Source of the DNA: DASULK01 sp036381835 | GTDB lineage: Bacteria; Actinomycetota; Actinomycetes; Mycobacteriales; Micromonosporaceae | Direction: 5' to 3' | Length of the DNA: 53,001 bases | Assembly (NCBI GenBank): GCA_036381835.1 | Contig: DASVCA010000178.1 | Coordinates: 1-53,001 of the forward strand | In this document: positions 39,687-47,306 of the stretch, piece after piece | Position numbering within the stretch: position 1 is the stretch's first letter | Layout: each line of letters begins with the position of its first letter | Notes under the pieces: model-generated | Databases searched by the model: none | What the model saw: only the letters and a program-made list of their open reading frames with translations | Told to the model about the DNA's origin: nothing | Position numbers and translations under genes: made by a program

Positions 39687-40337
39687 ATCATCCCGGCTGT
39701 CAACCCAGCTCTCAACGGTCCAGCGGTCCAGTTCATCGAGGCGTACGTCCCCGAGGACTCGGTGCTGCAAGCGGCGCGGGCCCTCGCCCACGAACTCGGC
39801 CTGCCGACCGTCACGCCCGGCGTCGGCGTGATGTTGCGGATGCTCGCCGCCGCGGTCGGGGCGCGGGCGGTCGTGGAGATCGGTACGGGCACCGGGGTCA
39901 GCGGTGTCTGGCTGCTGCGCGGCATGCGCCCCGAAGGCGTGCTGACGACCATCGACGTGGAGACGGAACACCAGCGGATCGCCCGACGGGTCTTCGCCGA
40001 GGCCGGCTTTCCCCCCGGTCGTACCCGGATCATCACCGGGGCCGCTCTCGACGTGCTGCCGCGGCTGGCGGACGGCGTCTACGACCTGGTCTTCGTGGAC
40101 ACCGATACGGCCGAGTACAGAGCGAGCATCGCCGAGGCCCGGCGGCTGCTACGGCCGGGCGGCATGCTGGCGATCCATCGCGTGCTCGCGGGAGGCCGGA
40201 TCGGCGACCCCGCCGCCCGCGACCTGGAGACGGTGACGGTCCGGGAGGTGGTGAAGACGGTGCGGGAGTCGGACGAGTGGGTGCCCGCCCTGCTGCCCGC
40301 GGGTGAAGGGCTGCTCGCGGCGGTGAAGCGCGCCTGA
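39687..40337 (+). CDS. O-methyltransferase (class I SAM), with apparent ATC start
   Basis: A 216-aa caffeoyl-CoA O-methyltransferase-like enzyme: AVVEIGTGTGVSGVWLLRGM (motif I), GVLTTIDVETEHQRIARRVFAEAGF, ALDVLPRLADGVYDLVFVDTDTAEYRASIAEARRLLRPGGML and GEGLLAAVKRA. The protein is clearly coded from about 39690 (PAVNPALNGPAVQFIEAYV), but the frame contains no ATG, GTG or TTG before 39762. GGAGG at 39676-39680 is ideally placed for ATC at 39687. A shortened protein from GTG 39762 would lose 25 residues. The locus equals M. tuberculosis Rv1220c next to sigE. Confidence 0.85.
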   Translation: MIPAVNPALNGPAVQFIEAYVPEDSVLQAARALAHELGLPTVTPGVGVMLRMLAAAVGARAVVEIGTGTGVSGVWLLRGMRPEGVLTTIDVETEHQRIARRVFAEAGFPPGRTRIITGAALDVLPRLADGVYDLVFVDTDTAEYRASIAEARRLLRPGGMLAIHRVLAGGRIGDPAARDLETVTVREVVKTVRESDEWVPALLPAGEGLLAAVKRA

Positions 40338-40350
40338 CCCGCGTAAGAAG

Positions 40351-41814
40351 TCAGAGAGTCGCCAGCCAGCGCAGCAGCGTGCGCACCCCCCATCCGGTGG
40401 CCCCTTTGACCAACTCGGCGTCGTCGGAGTCCGACCAGGACGGGGCGGACATGTCCAGATGCACCCAACGGTCGCGCAGCTTCCCGGTGAACTCGCGCAG
40501 ATACAGCGCCGCGGTCACCGACCCGGCACCGCGCTCCGGGGCGCTGAACACGTCGGCGATGTCGCTGTTCAGGTACTCGACGTAGTCGGCGGGCAGCGGC
40601 ATCCGCCACGCCCGTTCCCCGGCGGCGGCCGCTGCCGCCGCGACCGCCTCGGCGAGCTCGTCCCGGTCGCTGTAGAGGGCGGCGGTGCGCTTGCCGAGTG
40701 CGACCGCGTTGGCACCGGTCAGGGTGGCCACGCTGACCAGCAGATCCGGTGCCAGCCGGTGGGCCGCGTAGGCGAGGCCGTCGGCCAGCACCAGACGCCC
40801 CTCGGCGTCGGAGTTCGTGCTCTCGCTCGTCATCCCGCCGTAGTGGCGGATGACGTCGCCGGGGCGGAATGCCGAGCCGCTGACCATGTTCTCCGCGAGC
40901 GGCGCGAGCGCGGTCACCCGTACCGGCAGTCGCAGCGCGGCCGCCCCGATGACCGCGCTGACCACGGCGGCGGCACCGCCCATGTCCTTGCGCATCAGCT
41001 TCATGGCCTCACGCGGCTTGATGGAGATACCGCCGGTGTCGAAGGTGATGCCCTTGCCGACCAGGACGACGTGCCGTCGCGCATCGGGCGGCTGCCAGGA
41101 GAGCTCGACCAACCGCGGGCCTCGGGCCGATCCGCCGCCGACGGCGAGGATGCCGCCGAAGCCCTCCGCGGCGAGCTGTTCCGGCTCGCGGACGGTGACC
41201 GTGAGCCCGTCGTACTCCCGGGCCGCAGCCCGGACCTGGTCGGCGAACCATTCCGGACACTTGACCGACGAGGGCATGTTGGTCAGGTCGCGGGCGAAGC
41301 GCGTGGCCCGAGCCGTGACCCGGGCCGCCGCGAGCGCCGCCTCGTAGCGCGCCGGCTCCGGCACCGCGACCACGACGTCCCGCACGGTTGCGTCGTCATC
41401 CCGGTCGGTCATCCGGAAGCGGTACGACGCCAACCACAGTCCTTCGGCGAGCCCGCGCACCGCTTCCGGCCCCGCGTCGGCGGGCAGGGCCACGGTCAAC
41501 GACCCGTCGGGTACGCGTACCCGGGCCAGCGCGGCACCGAAGGCCCGCCAGTCGGCCTCGCCACCGGCCCCGGTACCGACGAGCAGCACCCGGGACGGGG
41601 TGCGCAGCGGGCGCGGCAGCTCGTGCACCAGTCCGGCCGTGCCGCCGTGTCCGGTCGCCGCCAGCAGGGCCTCGGCTTCCGCCGTCACCTCCTGCGCCAC
41701 CTGGACCGCGGTCCCCGTGACCCGTGTCTGCTCGGTCGCGGCCCCGGTGGGCCGCACCGGCAGCACGAGGGTGTCGACCGCGTCTGGATGTTCCACCAAC
41801 CGGATGGCGAGCAC
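40351..41814 (-). CDS. pepA: Leucyl aminopeptidase (M17)
   Basis: A 487-aa two-domain enzyme. The C-terminal domain carries the two-metal centre: VLVGKGITFDTGGISIKP, MRKDMGGAAAVV and the signature NSDAEGRLVLADGLAYA (normally NTDAEGRL). It removes N-terminal residues from peptides. The GTG at 41814 is preferred, with GGGGAGG about 10 bp upstream. It is convergent with the O-methyltransferase. Confidence 0.95.
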   Translation of the reverse strand: MLAIRLVEHPDAVDTLVLPVRPTGAATEQTRVTGTAVQVAQEVTAEAEALLAATGHGGTAGLVHELPRPLRTPSRVLLVGTGAGGEADWRAFGAALARVRVPDGSLTVALPADAGPEAVRGLAEGLWLASYRFRMTDRDDDATVRDVVVAVPEPARYEAALAAARVTARATRFARDLTNMPSSVKCPEWFADQVRAAAREYDGLTVTVREPEQLAAEGFGGILAVGGGSARGPRLVELSWQPPDARRHVVLVGKGITFDTGGISIKPREAMKLMRKDMGGAAAVVSAVIGAAALRLPVRVTALAPLAENMVSGSAFRPGDVIRHYGGMTSESTNSDAEGRLVLADGLAYAAHRLAPDLLVSVATLTGANAVALGKRTAALYSDRDELAEAVAAAAAAAGERAWRMPLPADYVEYLNSDIADVFSAPERGAGSVTAALYLREFTGKLRDRWVHLDMSAPSWSDSDDAELVKGATGWGVRTLLRWLATL

Positions 41815-41843
41815 GTCCGTCCTACCTCCCCGAGTTCGACGCA

Positions 41844-41880
41844 GCCCACCGGCACGGGCAGTGCGCCCGTGCCGGTGGGC
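41844..41880 (-). terminator. Hairpin between DUF3117 and pepA
   Basis: A perfect 16-bp stem (arm GCCCACCGGCACGGGC) with a 5-nt loop, 15 bp past the DUF3117 stop on the minus strand and before pepA. No U-tract. Confidence 0.8.
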
Positions 41881-41894
41881 CAAACCTAGTGCTG

Positions 41895-42062
41895 TCAGCC
41901 GGCAGCGGAGTTCAACGCGTCGCCGAGCGCCTTAGCCTCGTCGGGCGTCATCTCGACGACCAGGCGGCCACCGCCTTCCAAGGGAACCCGCATGACGATG
42001 CCGCGTCCCTCCTTGGTGACCTCCAGCGGACCGTCGCCCGTCCGCGGCTTCATCGCGGCCAT
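41895..42062 (-). CDS. DUF3117 small protein
   Basis: A 55-aa protein, MAAMKPRTGDGPLEVTKEG then RGIVMRVPLEGGGRLVVEM and TPDEAKALGDALNSAAG, a highly conserved actinobacterial family without a known role. ATG at 42062 follows GGGGAG. The longer open frame to 42245 is not needed. A strong hairpin follows. Confidence 0.93.
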   Translation of the reverse strand: MAAMKPRTGDGPLEVTKEGRGIVMRVPLEGGGRLVVEMTPDEAKALGDALNSAAG

Positions 42063-42186
42063 GTTGTCTCCCCTCATACCCTTACCGGGTCGGTAGGTTG
42101 CCCACAACCATCTGGTCAGCGACACCGTCTCTCGCGGTGCCGATGACCAATTTTTCCTGATGAGCGTCGCCGGACCCAAACCAAGC

Positions 42187-42233
42187 CACATTCCTGTGAC
42201 AACGCCTAGCCTATCTTGCAGCGGCCTGTCACA
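42187..42233 (+). promoter_or_regulatory. Inverted repeat flanking the promoter of the PaaX-like operon
   Basis: TGTGACA (42195-42201) and TGTCACA (42227-42233) are complementary, and the outer CACATT/AATGTG continues the match with a 3-bp shift. A TAGCCT box (42207-42212) lies between the arms. The start codon follows at 42244. Confidence 0.5.
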
Positions 42234-42243
42234 ATGTGCGCTC

Positions 42244-43068
42244 ATGCAAGCGAGGTCGGCGCTCTTCGACCTGTACGGGGACTATCTGCGAGGCCGCGGC
42301 GGCAGTGCGCCGATCGCGGCGCTGGTCAAACTGCTCGCACCGCTCGGCATCGCGCCGCCCGCGGTGCGCACCGCGGTGTCCCGGATGGTGCGACAGGGCT
42401 GGTTGCGGCCGGTCCGGCTGTCCACCGGACCCGGCTATCAGCTCACCCCCAAAGCCGCGCACCGACTCGACGAGGCGGCGGCCCGGATCTACCGGACCAG
42501 GAAACTGGACTGGGACGCCCGCTTCGACCTGATCGTCCTCGACGGGCCGGCCGATCGTCGGGACCGGCAGCGACTGGGCGCCAACCTCGCGTACCTCGGC
42601 TACGGGCGACTGGACGAGCAGGTCTGGGTGGCTCCCCGGCCTGCCGCCGAGGTCGAGAGCCTGCTCGCCGAGGCCGGTGTACGGTACGAGCGGTTCCAGG
42701 CGAGTCACGCCGAGGGTACGGCGGGCGCGCTGGCCCTGGTGCGACGTGCCTGGAATCTGGACGAACTCGGCACCGCCTACCAGCGGTTCATCGAGGAACA
42801 GCACGAGCTGCTGTCCACGGTGACCGCCCGCAGCGATGACGAGAAGGCGTACGCCGCACGCTTCCAGCTCGTCCACGCCTGGCGCACCTTCCTGTTCCGG
42901 GATCCGCAACTGCCACCGGCACTTCTGCCCGAGCAGTGGCCCGGATCGGCCGCCGCCACTTTCTTCGACCGTCATGCGGCGCGCCTGAGGCCCGCCGCCG
43001 ACCGATATGTTGATCATTGTTTGAAGGCCAGCATGCGCCCCGTCCGACAGAAGGGCCAGCAACCGTGA
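42244..43068 (+). CDS. PaaX-family transcriptional regulator
   Basis: A 274-aa protein: N-terminal winged helix (LFDLYGDYLRGRGGSAPIAALVKLLAPLGIAPPAVRTAVSRMVRQGWL), a middle domain (DLIVLDGPADRRDRQRLGANLAYLGYGRLDEQVWVAP) and a C-terminal domain with FQLVHAWRTFLFRDPQLPPALLPEQWPG. PaaX in other bacteria senses phenylacetyl-CoA and represses aromatic degradation. ATG 42244 is the natural start; the longer frame adds a non-conserved stretch. GTGA overlap with the next gene makes them an operon. Confidence 0.92.
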   Translation: MQARSALFDLYGDYLRGRGGSAPIAALVKLLAPLGIAPPAVRTAVSRMVRQGWLRPVRLSTGPGYQLTPKAAHRLDEAAARIYRTRKLDWDARFDLIVLDGPADRRDRQRLGANLAYLGYGRLDEQVWVAPRPAAEVESLLAEAGVRYERFQASHAEGTAGALALVRRAWNLDELGTAYQRFIEEQHELLSTVTARSDDEKAYAARFQLVHAWRTFLFRDPQLPPALLPEQWPGSAAATFFDRHAARLRPAADRYVDHCLKASMRPVRQKGQQP

Positions 43069-43856
43069 GTGATCCGCTGCTCGTCGACCGCACCGATTCC
43101 GTCGTCACCCTCACCCTCAACCGCCCGGACTCGCTGAACTCTCTGAACGTCGCGCTCAAGGAAGCGCTGTGTGAGACGCTCGCCGAACTGGAGACCGACC
43201 GCTCGTGTCGCGCGGTGGTCCTCGCCGGCGCCGGTCGCGCCTTCTGCGTCGGCCAGGACCTGCGTGAACACCTGGACATGCTGGAGTCGGGCAATCCCAA
43301 TCCGCTCGACACCGTGCAACGGCACTACAACCCGATCGCCTCGCGCCTGGCCAACCTGCCCAAGCCGGTGGTGGCGGCGGTCCGGGGCGTGGCGGCCGGC
43401 GCGGGTGCCGGCCTCACCTTCCTGGCCGACTTCCGGATCGGTGGCCCGAGCACCAAGTTCCTGATGGCCTTCGTCAACGTCGGCCTGGCCGCCGACACCG
43501 GCGCCTCCTGGTCCCTGCCGCGACTGGTCGGCCACGCCAAGGCCGTCGAACTGCTGATGCTGGGCGAACCGGTGTCCGCCGACGAGTCCCTCCGGCTCGG
43601 CCTGCTCAACCGGCTGCTGCCCGACGACGAACAGGTCCTGCCCGTCGCCCAGGAGCTGGCCGCCCGGCTCGCCGCCGGACCCACCGTGGCGTACGGGGCG
43701 ATCAAGCGGCAACTGTCCATCGGCGATGCCGGCACCCTTTCCGAGGCGCTCGCCGCGGAGGCGGAGGCGCAGGCGATCTGCGGCCGGACGACGGACCACC
43801 GCGTCGCCACCACCGCGTTCGCCAGGAAAGAGAAGCCGACCTTCGAGGGCCGCTAG
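43065..43856 (+). CDS. Enoyl-CoA hydratase/isomerase
   Basis: A 263-aa crotonase-fold protein: oxyanion holes from AGAGRAFCVGQDL and AAVRGVAAGAGAGLTFLADFRI; MAFVNVGLAADTGASWSLPRLVG resembles PaaG/PaaB types, where an Asp serves as the acid and no Glu pair is seen at the hydratase positions. Together with the PaaX-like gene this suggests phenylacetyl-CoA-related or isomerase chemistry, but the other paa genes are not here. Starts at GTG 43065 inside the paaX stop. Confidence 0.88.
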   Translation: MSDPLLVDRTDSVVTLTLNRPDSLNSLNVALKEALCETLAELETDRSCRAVVLAGAGRAFCVGQDLREHLDMLESGNPNPLDTVQRHYNPIASRLANLPKPVVAAVRGVAAGAGAGLTFLADFRIGGPSTKFLMAFVNVGLAADTGASWSLPRLVGHAKAVELLMLGEPVSADESLRLGLLNRLLPDDEQVLPVAQELAARLAAGPTVAYGAIKRQLSIGDAGTLSEALAAEAEAQAICGRTTDHRVATTAFARKEKPTFEGR

Positions 43857-44428
43857 TCGTCTTCCTCCGGGTCCTGGTTGGCCACCTCACCGGCCACGAA
43901 CGCCTGCATCGACAGCTCGTCGGTGACCGGGGCGACGAACGCCGGCAGTTCCCGGGGACCCAGCTCTCGGACGTACGACCAGAACAGGCCCACCGCTTCG
44001 GCAGCCGTCGGGGCCTCGACCGGCAGGCTGATGCTCACCAGCCAGCCGGGGGGTGCCCCGACGGGGCCGAGCCGCCGGGCGAGCCGACGGTAGAGATCGG
44101 GATCCACCGGGGTGAGGCCGCCGACGAGCATCAGACGATCGGCCGGGACGGGCCGGTCGAACGCGCGGCGGGTGTAGGCGACGACGAGCGGCCCGTCGCC
44201 GTCCCCGGCTTGCGGGTCGTCCGGGTCGTGGTCTTCGCCCGCCGCCGCGGCGCGGATGCGGCCGAGCGCGACGACCAGCGGCGGGTCGCCCTCGACCACC
44301 ACAAGCGCCTCATCGCCGGGGACCGGTCGCACCGCCCCGTTCAACCCGGTCAGCTCGAGGCTGTCGTGGTGGAACAGCCGCTCCGCCTCGTACCGCTCAC
44401 CCGGGATGAGCACCGCCCACGCGCTCAT
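43853..44428 (-). CDS. Conserved hypothetical protein
   Basis: A 191-aa acidic protein without membrane segments or a domain I recognise: MSAWAVLIPGERYEAERLFHHDSL at the start, then a hydrophobic-alternating middle, WLVSISLPVEAPTAAEAVGLFWSYVRELGPRELPAFV near the end, and an Asp/Glu tail. The repeated Gly-Asp-Asp segments suggest flexible acidic loops. Its TAG shares a CTAG with the stop of the convergent enoyl-CoA hydratase. Confidence 0.8.
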   Translation of the reverse strand: MSAWAVLIPGERYEAERLFHHDSLELTGLNGAVRPVPGDEALVVVEGDPPLVVALGRIRAAAAGEDHDPDDPQAGDGDGPLVVAYTRRAFDRPVPADRLMLVGGLTPVDPDLYRRLARRLGPVGAPPGWLVSISLPVEAPTAAEAVGLFWSYVRELGPRELPAFVAPVTDELSMQAFVAGEVANQDPEEDD

Positions 44429-44466
44429 GCCGGTGCCTCGCTGCGCTCAGTCACCCGCCCATCCCA

Positions 44467-45039
44467 TCATGAACCGACATGACACCCCACAATGTGGTCG
44501 TCGACCATGCCGGTCGCCTGAATGAGGGCGTAGGCGGTGGTCGGACCGACGAACCGGAAGCCGTGCCGCTTCAGCGCCTTCGCCATCGCCACGGATTCCG
44601 GAGTCTGCGTCGGCACGTCGGCGAACGATCGAGGACGCGGCCGACGGCCCGGATCCGGCGCGAAGCTCCACAGTAGAGCGTCGAGACCGGCCGGCAGGTC
44701 CAGCGCCGCTCGGGCATTGGCTATCGCCGCCTCGATCTTCGCCCGGTTGCGCACGATTCCCGCGTCGTCGAGCAGCCGGGCCACGTCGGCCGGGCCGTAA
44801 CCTGCCACCCGCTCGATGCGGAACCCGTCGAACGCCGCTCGGAACGCCGGCCGCTTGCGCAGGATGGTCAGCCAGGACAGCCCGGACTGGAACGCCTCCA
44901 AGGTCAACCGCTCGAACAGGGCGTCGTCCCCCCGCACCGGGCGACCCCACTCCTCGTCGTGATACACGATGTAGTCCGGGCTGCCGACCCCCCAACCGCA
45001 GCGCCCCAAGCCGTCGATGCCGATCACCAGGTCCGTCAC
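44467..45039 (-). CDS. tag: DNA-3-methyladenine glycosylase I
   Basis: A 190-aa base-excision enzyme: RCGWGVGSPDYIVYHDEEWGRPV, LFERLTLEAFQSGLSWLTILRKRPAFRAAFDGF, GIVRNRAKIEA and HGFRFVGPTTAYALIQATGMVDDHIVGC, with the conserved Zn-ligand Cys/His at both ends. The GTG at 45039 is chosen over 45078 because TAGGTT lies 7 bp upstream. It lies close to DivIVA-like and folP2-like genes as in M. tuberculosis. Confidence 0.94.
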   Translation of the reverse strand: MTDLVIGIDGLGRCGWGVGSPDYIVYHDEEWGRPVRGDDALFERLTLEAFQSGLSWLTILRKRPAFRAAFDGFRIERVAGYGPADVARLLDDAGIVRNRAKIEAAIANARAALDLPAGLDALLWSFAPDPGRRPRPRSFADVPTQTPESVAMAKALKRHGFRFVGPTTAYALIQATGMVDDHIVGCHVGS

Positions 45040-45046
45040 GCGGCTG

Positions 45047-45052
45047 AACCTA
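45047..45052 (-). promoter_or_regulatory. Putative -10 box of tag (leaderless)
   Basis: TAGGTT on the minus strand, 7 bp before the GTG at 45039; no RBS. Confidence 0.5.
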
Positions 45053-45120
45053 AACCACCGGTCCGACACGTCGGGCAAGGCAGCCGCGCCCCGAGAGCCG
45101 GCCGCGCGGCCCGGGGCAGG

Positions 45121-45612
45121 TCACGGAAGCGTCCCCGCCTCCACCAGCCGGGCGAACTTCTTCAGCGCCCGGCCGAACGCCACCTTGGCCCCCGGCCAGA
45201 ACAGCGGCCAGACCACCCGACCGGCGACTCCGCCCGGCATGTGGAACCACTCGTGCCACACGACCTGGGTGCGGTTGCGATCCAGCGGGGTGCAGCGCAG
45301 CACCCCGGGACCACGGATGAAGCGCCCCAGATGCACCACCCGAACCTCGTACGGCGGATCCACCCGAACCACCCGCATCAGATCGCGCACCCGGGTCGGG
45401 CCGACAGTGGTGATCGCCTCGATCAGGCTGCCTTCGCGGCCGGTTCCCTCCAGGATCCGGACCCGGGTGAAGGGGATCCACTCCGGCTGGCGCTCCCACG
45501 CCGTCAGCGCCGCGAAGACCCGTTCGGGCGCGGCATTGACGATCACACTGGCGGTGACCTCACCGGCCCCCGGCTGGTTCGCCCCGTTCAGCTCGCCACC
45601 GCCCGCGCTCAT
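45121..45612 (-). CDS. SRPBCC (polyketide cyclase-like) protein
   Basis: A 163-aa START-fold protein: EVTASVIVNAAPERVFAALTAWERQPEWIPF, VRDLMRVVRVDPPYEVRVVHLG, TQVVWHEWFHMPGGVAGRVVWPLFWPG and a final helix of Lys/Arg. The ATG at 45612 overlaps the stop of the DivIVA-like gene by 4 bp, so coupled translation. Ligand unknown. Confidence 0.88.
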   Translation of the reverse strand: MSAGGGELNGANQPGAGEVTASVIVNAAPERVFAALTAWERQPEWIPFTRVRILEGTGREGSLIEAITTVGPTRVRDLMRVVRVDPPYEVRVVHLGRFIRGPGVLRCTPLDRNRTQVVWHEWFHMPGGVAGRVVWPLFWPGAKVAFGRALKKFARLVEAGTLP

Positions 45613-46070
45613 GCCGGCTCCACGGGCACGGTCGGCTCGGTTCCAGCCTGCCCGCCCTCCGGCGGTCGACTCTCGCCCTCGGGCGCCTCCACCGGGGCGG
45701 CCTCGGCGGGCGCGAGCGCCGCGACCCGGGCCCGCTGCAACGCATCCGCGTCGGCGGTCCGGCCCTCGCGCAGCGCGGCCACCTCCGCCTCCAGCACCGC
45801 GATCAACTCGTCCTTGAAACCGATGTCGTAGGCCGCCCGGCGCAGCGCCGCATCGACCTGCGCCATCCGATACCCGCGCACGGCGAGGTCGAACCGCACC
45901 TCGGTCAGGTCGGCTTCGCGCAGCGAGCGGTCGCTCGGCAGCGGAACCGCACGTCCGTCCGGCTCGGCCGGCACCAAGCCGGGATCACGGCCGGTGACCA
46001 GTACGACCATCCCGAAGGCGATCGCGGCCACGGTCAGCGCCGCCACCAGTACGAGCAGAAGCTGGCCCAT
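45609..46070 (-). CDS. DivIVA-domain membrane protein
   Basis: A 153-aa protein: N-terminal helix (LLLVLVAALTVAAIAFGMVVLV), then a DivIVA-like motif (LTEVRFDLAVRGYRMAQVDAALRRAAYDIGFKDELI) and a predicted coiled region with EAEVAALREG, and an Ala/Pro/Glu-rich tail. It equals Rv1209 of M. tuberculosis by position and design (folP2 upstream, tag downstream). The open frame continues to 47078, but that part is antisense to folP2. Confidence 0.87.
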   Translation of the reverse strand: MGQLLLVLVAALTVAAIAFGMVVLVTGRDPGLVPAEPDGRAVPLPSDRSLREADLTEVRFDLAVRGYRMAQVDAALRRAAYDIGFKDELIAVLEAEVAALREGRTADADALQRARVAALAPAEAAPVEAPEGESRPPEGGQAGTEPTVPVEPA

Positions 46071-46187
46071 AGGGCAGATCGTGGCATGACCGACCCACCG
46101 GTGGCGACCGGCATGCCACTGCGGCCGCCTGTCACCGGCAGCCGCTACCGTCGGATCGGCTGTCGGTGACGACCGGGGAGGATCGAG

Positions 46188-47057
46188 ATGGCGCGGGCCC
46201 TTCGGCTCGGTACGCGCACCTTCGCGCCGCACGAGCTGGTGGTGATGGCGATCGTCAACCGCACCCCCGACTCGTTCTTCGACCGGGGCGCGACCTATGC
46301 GGCCGACGCCGCACTGCGGGCGGTCGAACGGGCGGTCGAGGAAGGTGCCGAGATCATCGACATCGGCGGGGTGAAGGCCGGCCCGGGCGCGGAGGTCTCG
46401 GTGGCGGAGGAGATCCGCCGAACCGTCACCACCATCGCCGCGGTCCGCAAAGCGTTTCCCGACGTGGTCATCTCCATCGACACCTGGCGGGCCGAGGTCG
46501 CCGTCGAGGCGGTCGCGGCCGGCGCGGATCTGCTCAACGACACCTGGTCGGGTGCGGACCCGGCGCTTGCGGAGGTCGCCGCCCGAACCGGTGCCGGCCT
46601 GGTCTGCTCGCACGCCGGTGGGCTGGCTCCCCGGACCCGGCCACACCGGGCGGCGTTCGACGACGTGGTGGCCGACGTGGTGGCGACGGTCACGGCGCTC
46701 GCCGAACGAGCGGTCCGGCTCGGGGTCCGCCCGGACGGCATCCTGATCGATCCGGCACACGACTTCGGCAAGAACACCCGGCACTCGTTGACGATCACCC
46801 GGCGACTGGGGGAGTTGACCGCCACCGGGTGGCCGGTGCTGGTGGCGCTGTCGAACAAGGATTTCATCGGGGAGACCCTCGATCTTCCGGTGGATCAGCG
46901 ATTGGAGGGGACGCTGGCGGCGACGGCGGTGTCGGCCTGGCTGGGCGCACGGGTGTTCCGGGCGCATCAGGTGCGGCCGACCCGGCGGGTGTTGGACATG
47001 GTGGCCTCGATCCGGGGCGACCGCCCGCCGGCGCTGTCCCGTCGCGGCCTGGCCTGA
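46188..47057 (+). CDS. folP2: FolP2-type dihydropteroate synthase-like protein
   Basis: A 289-aa TIM barrel with the DHPS opening VVMAIVNRTPDSFFDRGATY, GAEIIDIGGVKAGPGAEVSVAEE, and LVALSNKDFIGETLDL. Compared with true DHPS, the GGESTRPG loop is GGVKAGPG and the SRKxF loop is SNKDF, so the substrate phosphate and pABA residues are changed. Mycobacterial FolP2 carries the same kind of changes and is not a functional DHPS. ATG 46188 has GGGGAGG upstream. gpgS, which adjoins folP2 in mycobacteria, is not here. Confidence 0.88.
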   Translation: MARALRLGTRTFAPHELVVMAIVNRTPDSFFDRGATYAADAALRAVERAVEEGAEIIDIGGVKAGPGAEVSVAEEIRRTVTTIAAVRKAFPDVVISIDTWRAEVAVEAVAAGADLLNDTWSGADPALAEVAARTGAGLVCSHAGGLAPRTRPHRAAFDDVVADVVATVTALAERAVRLGVRPDGILIDPAHDFGKNTRHSLTITRRLGELTATGWPVLVALSNKDFIGETLDLPVDQRLEGTLAATAVSAWLGARVFRAHQVRPTRRVLDMVASIRGDRPPALSRRGLA

Positions 47058-47306
47058 GCCGCCGCCCGTCGTGGGCATCGGGACGTGATCTGCCTTACAC
47101 GGACGACCGTGCGGCCTGGGCAGACGTGAGTAAAGGCGGCATACCCCTGGCCGGATGAACCCTCTGCCACAAGTTCACCGGTTTCGCCGAAGTAGGCTTT
47201 GAAACAGGCAGAGCGGGTAGCCCGCACGAGTAACCAAGCCACCGCCGGCACACTGCTCCCGCCGACCCAGCCCTTCCGGCCGGCAGATCTCAAGGGGAGG
47301 TCAGGC

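Noticed and set aside
45609..47078. A 489-codon frame joining DivIVA-like and folP2 antisense
   Set aside because: The first 336 codons are the reverse strand of folP2 and its upstream gap; only the last 153 codons look like a protein.
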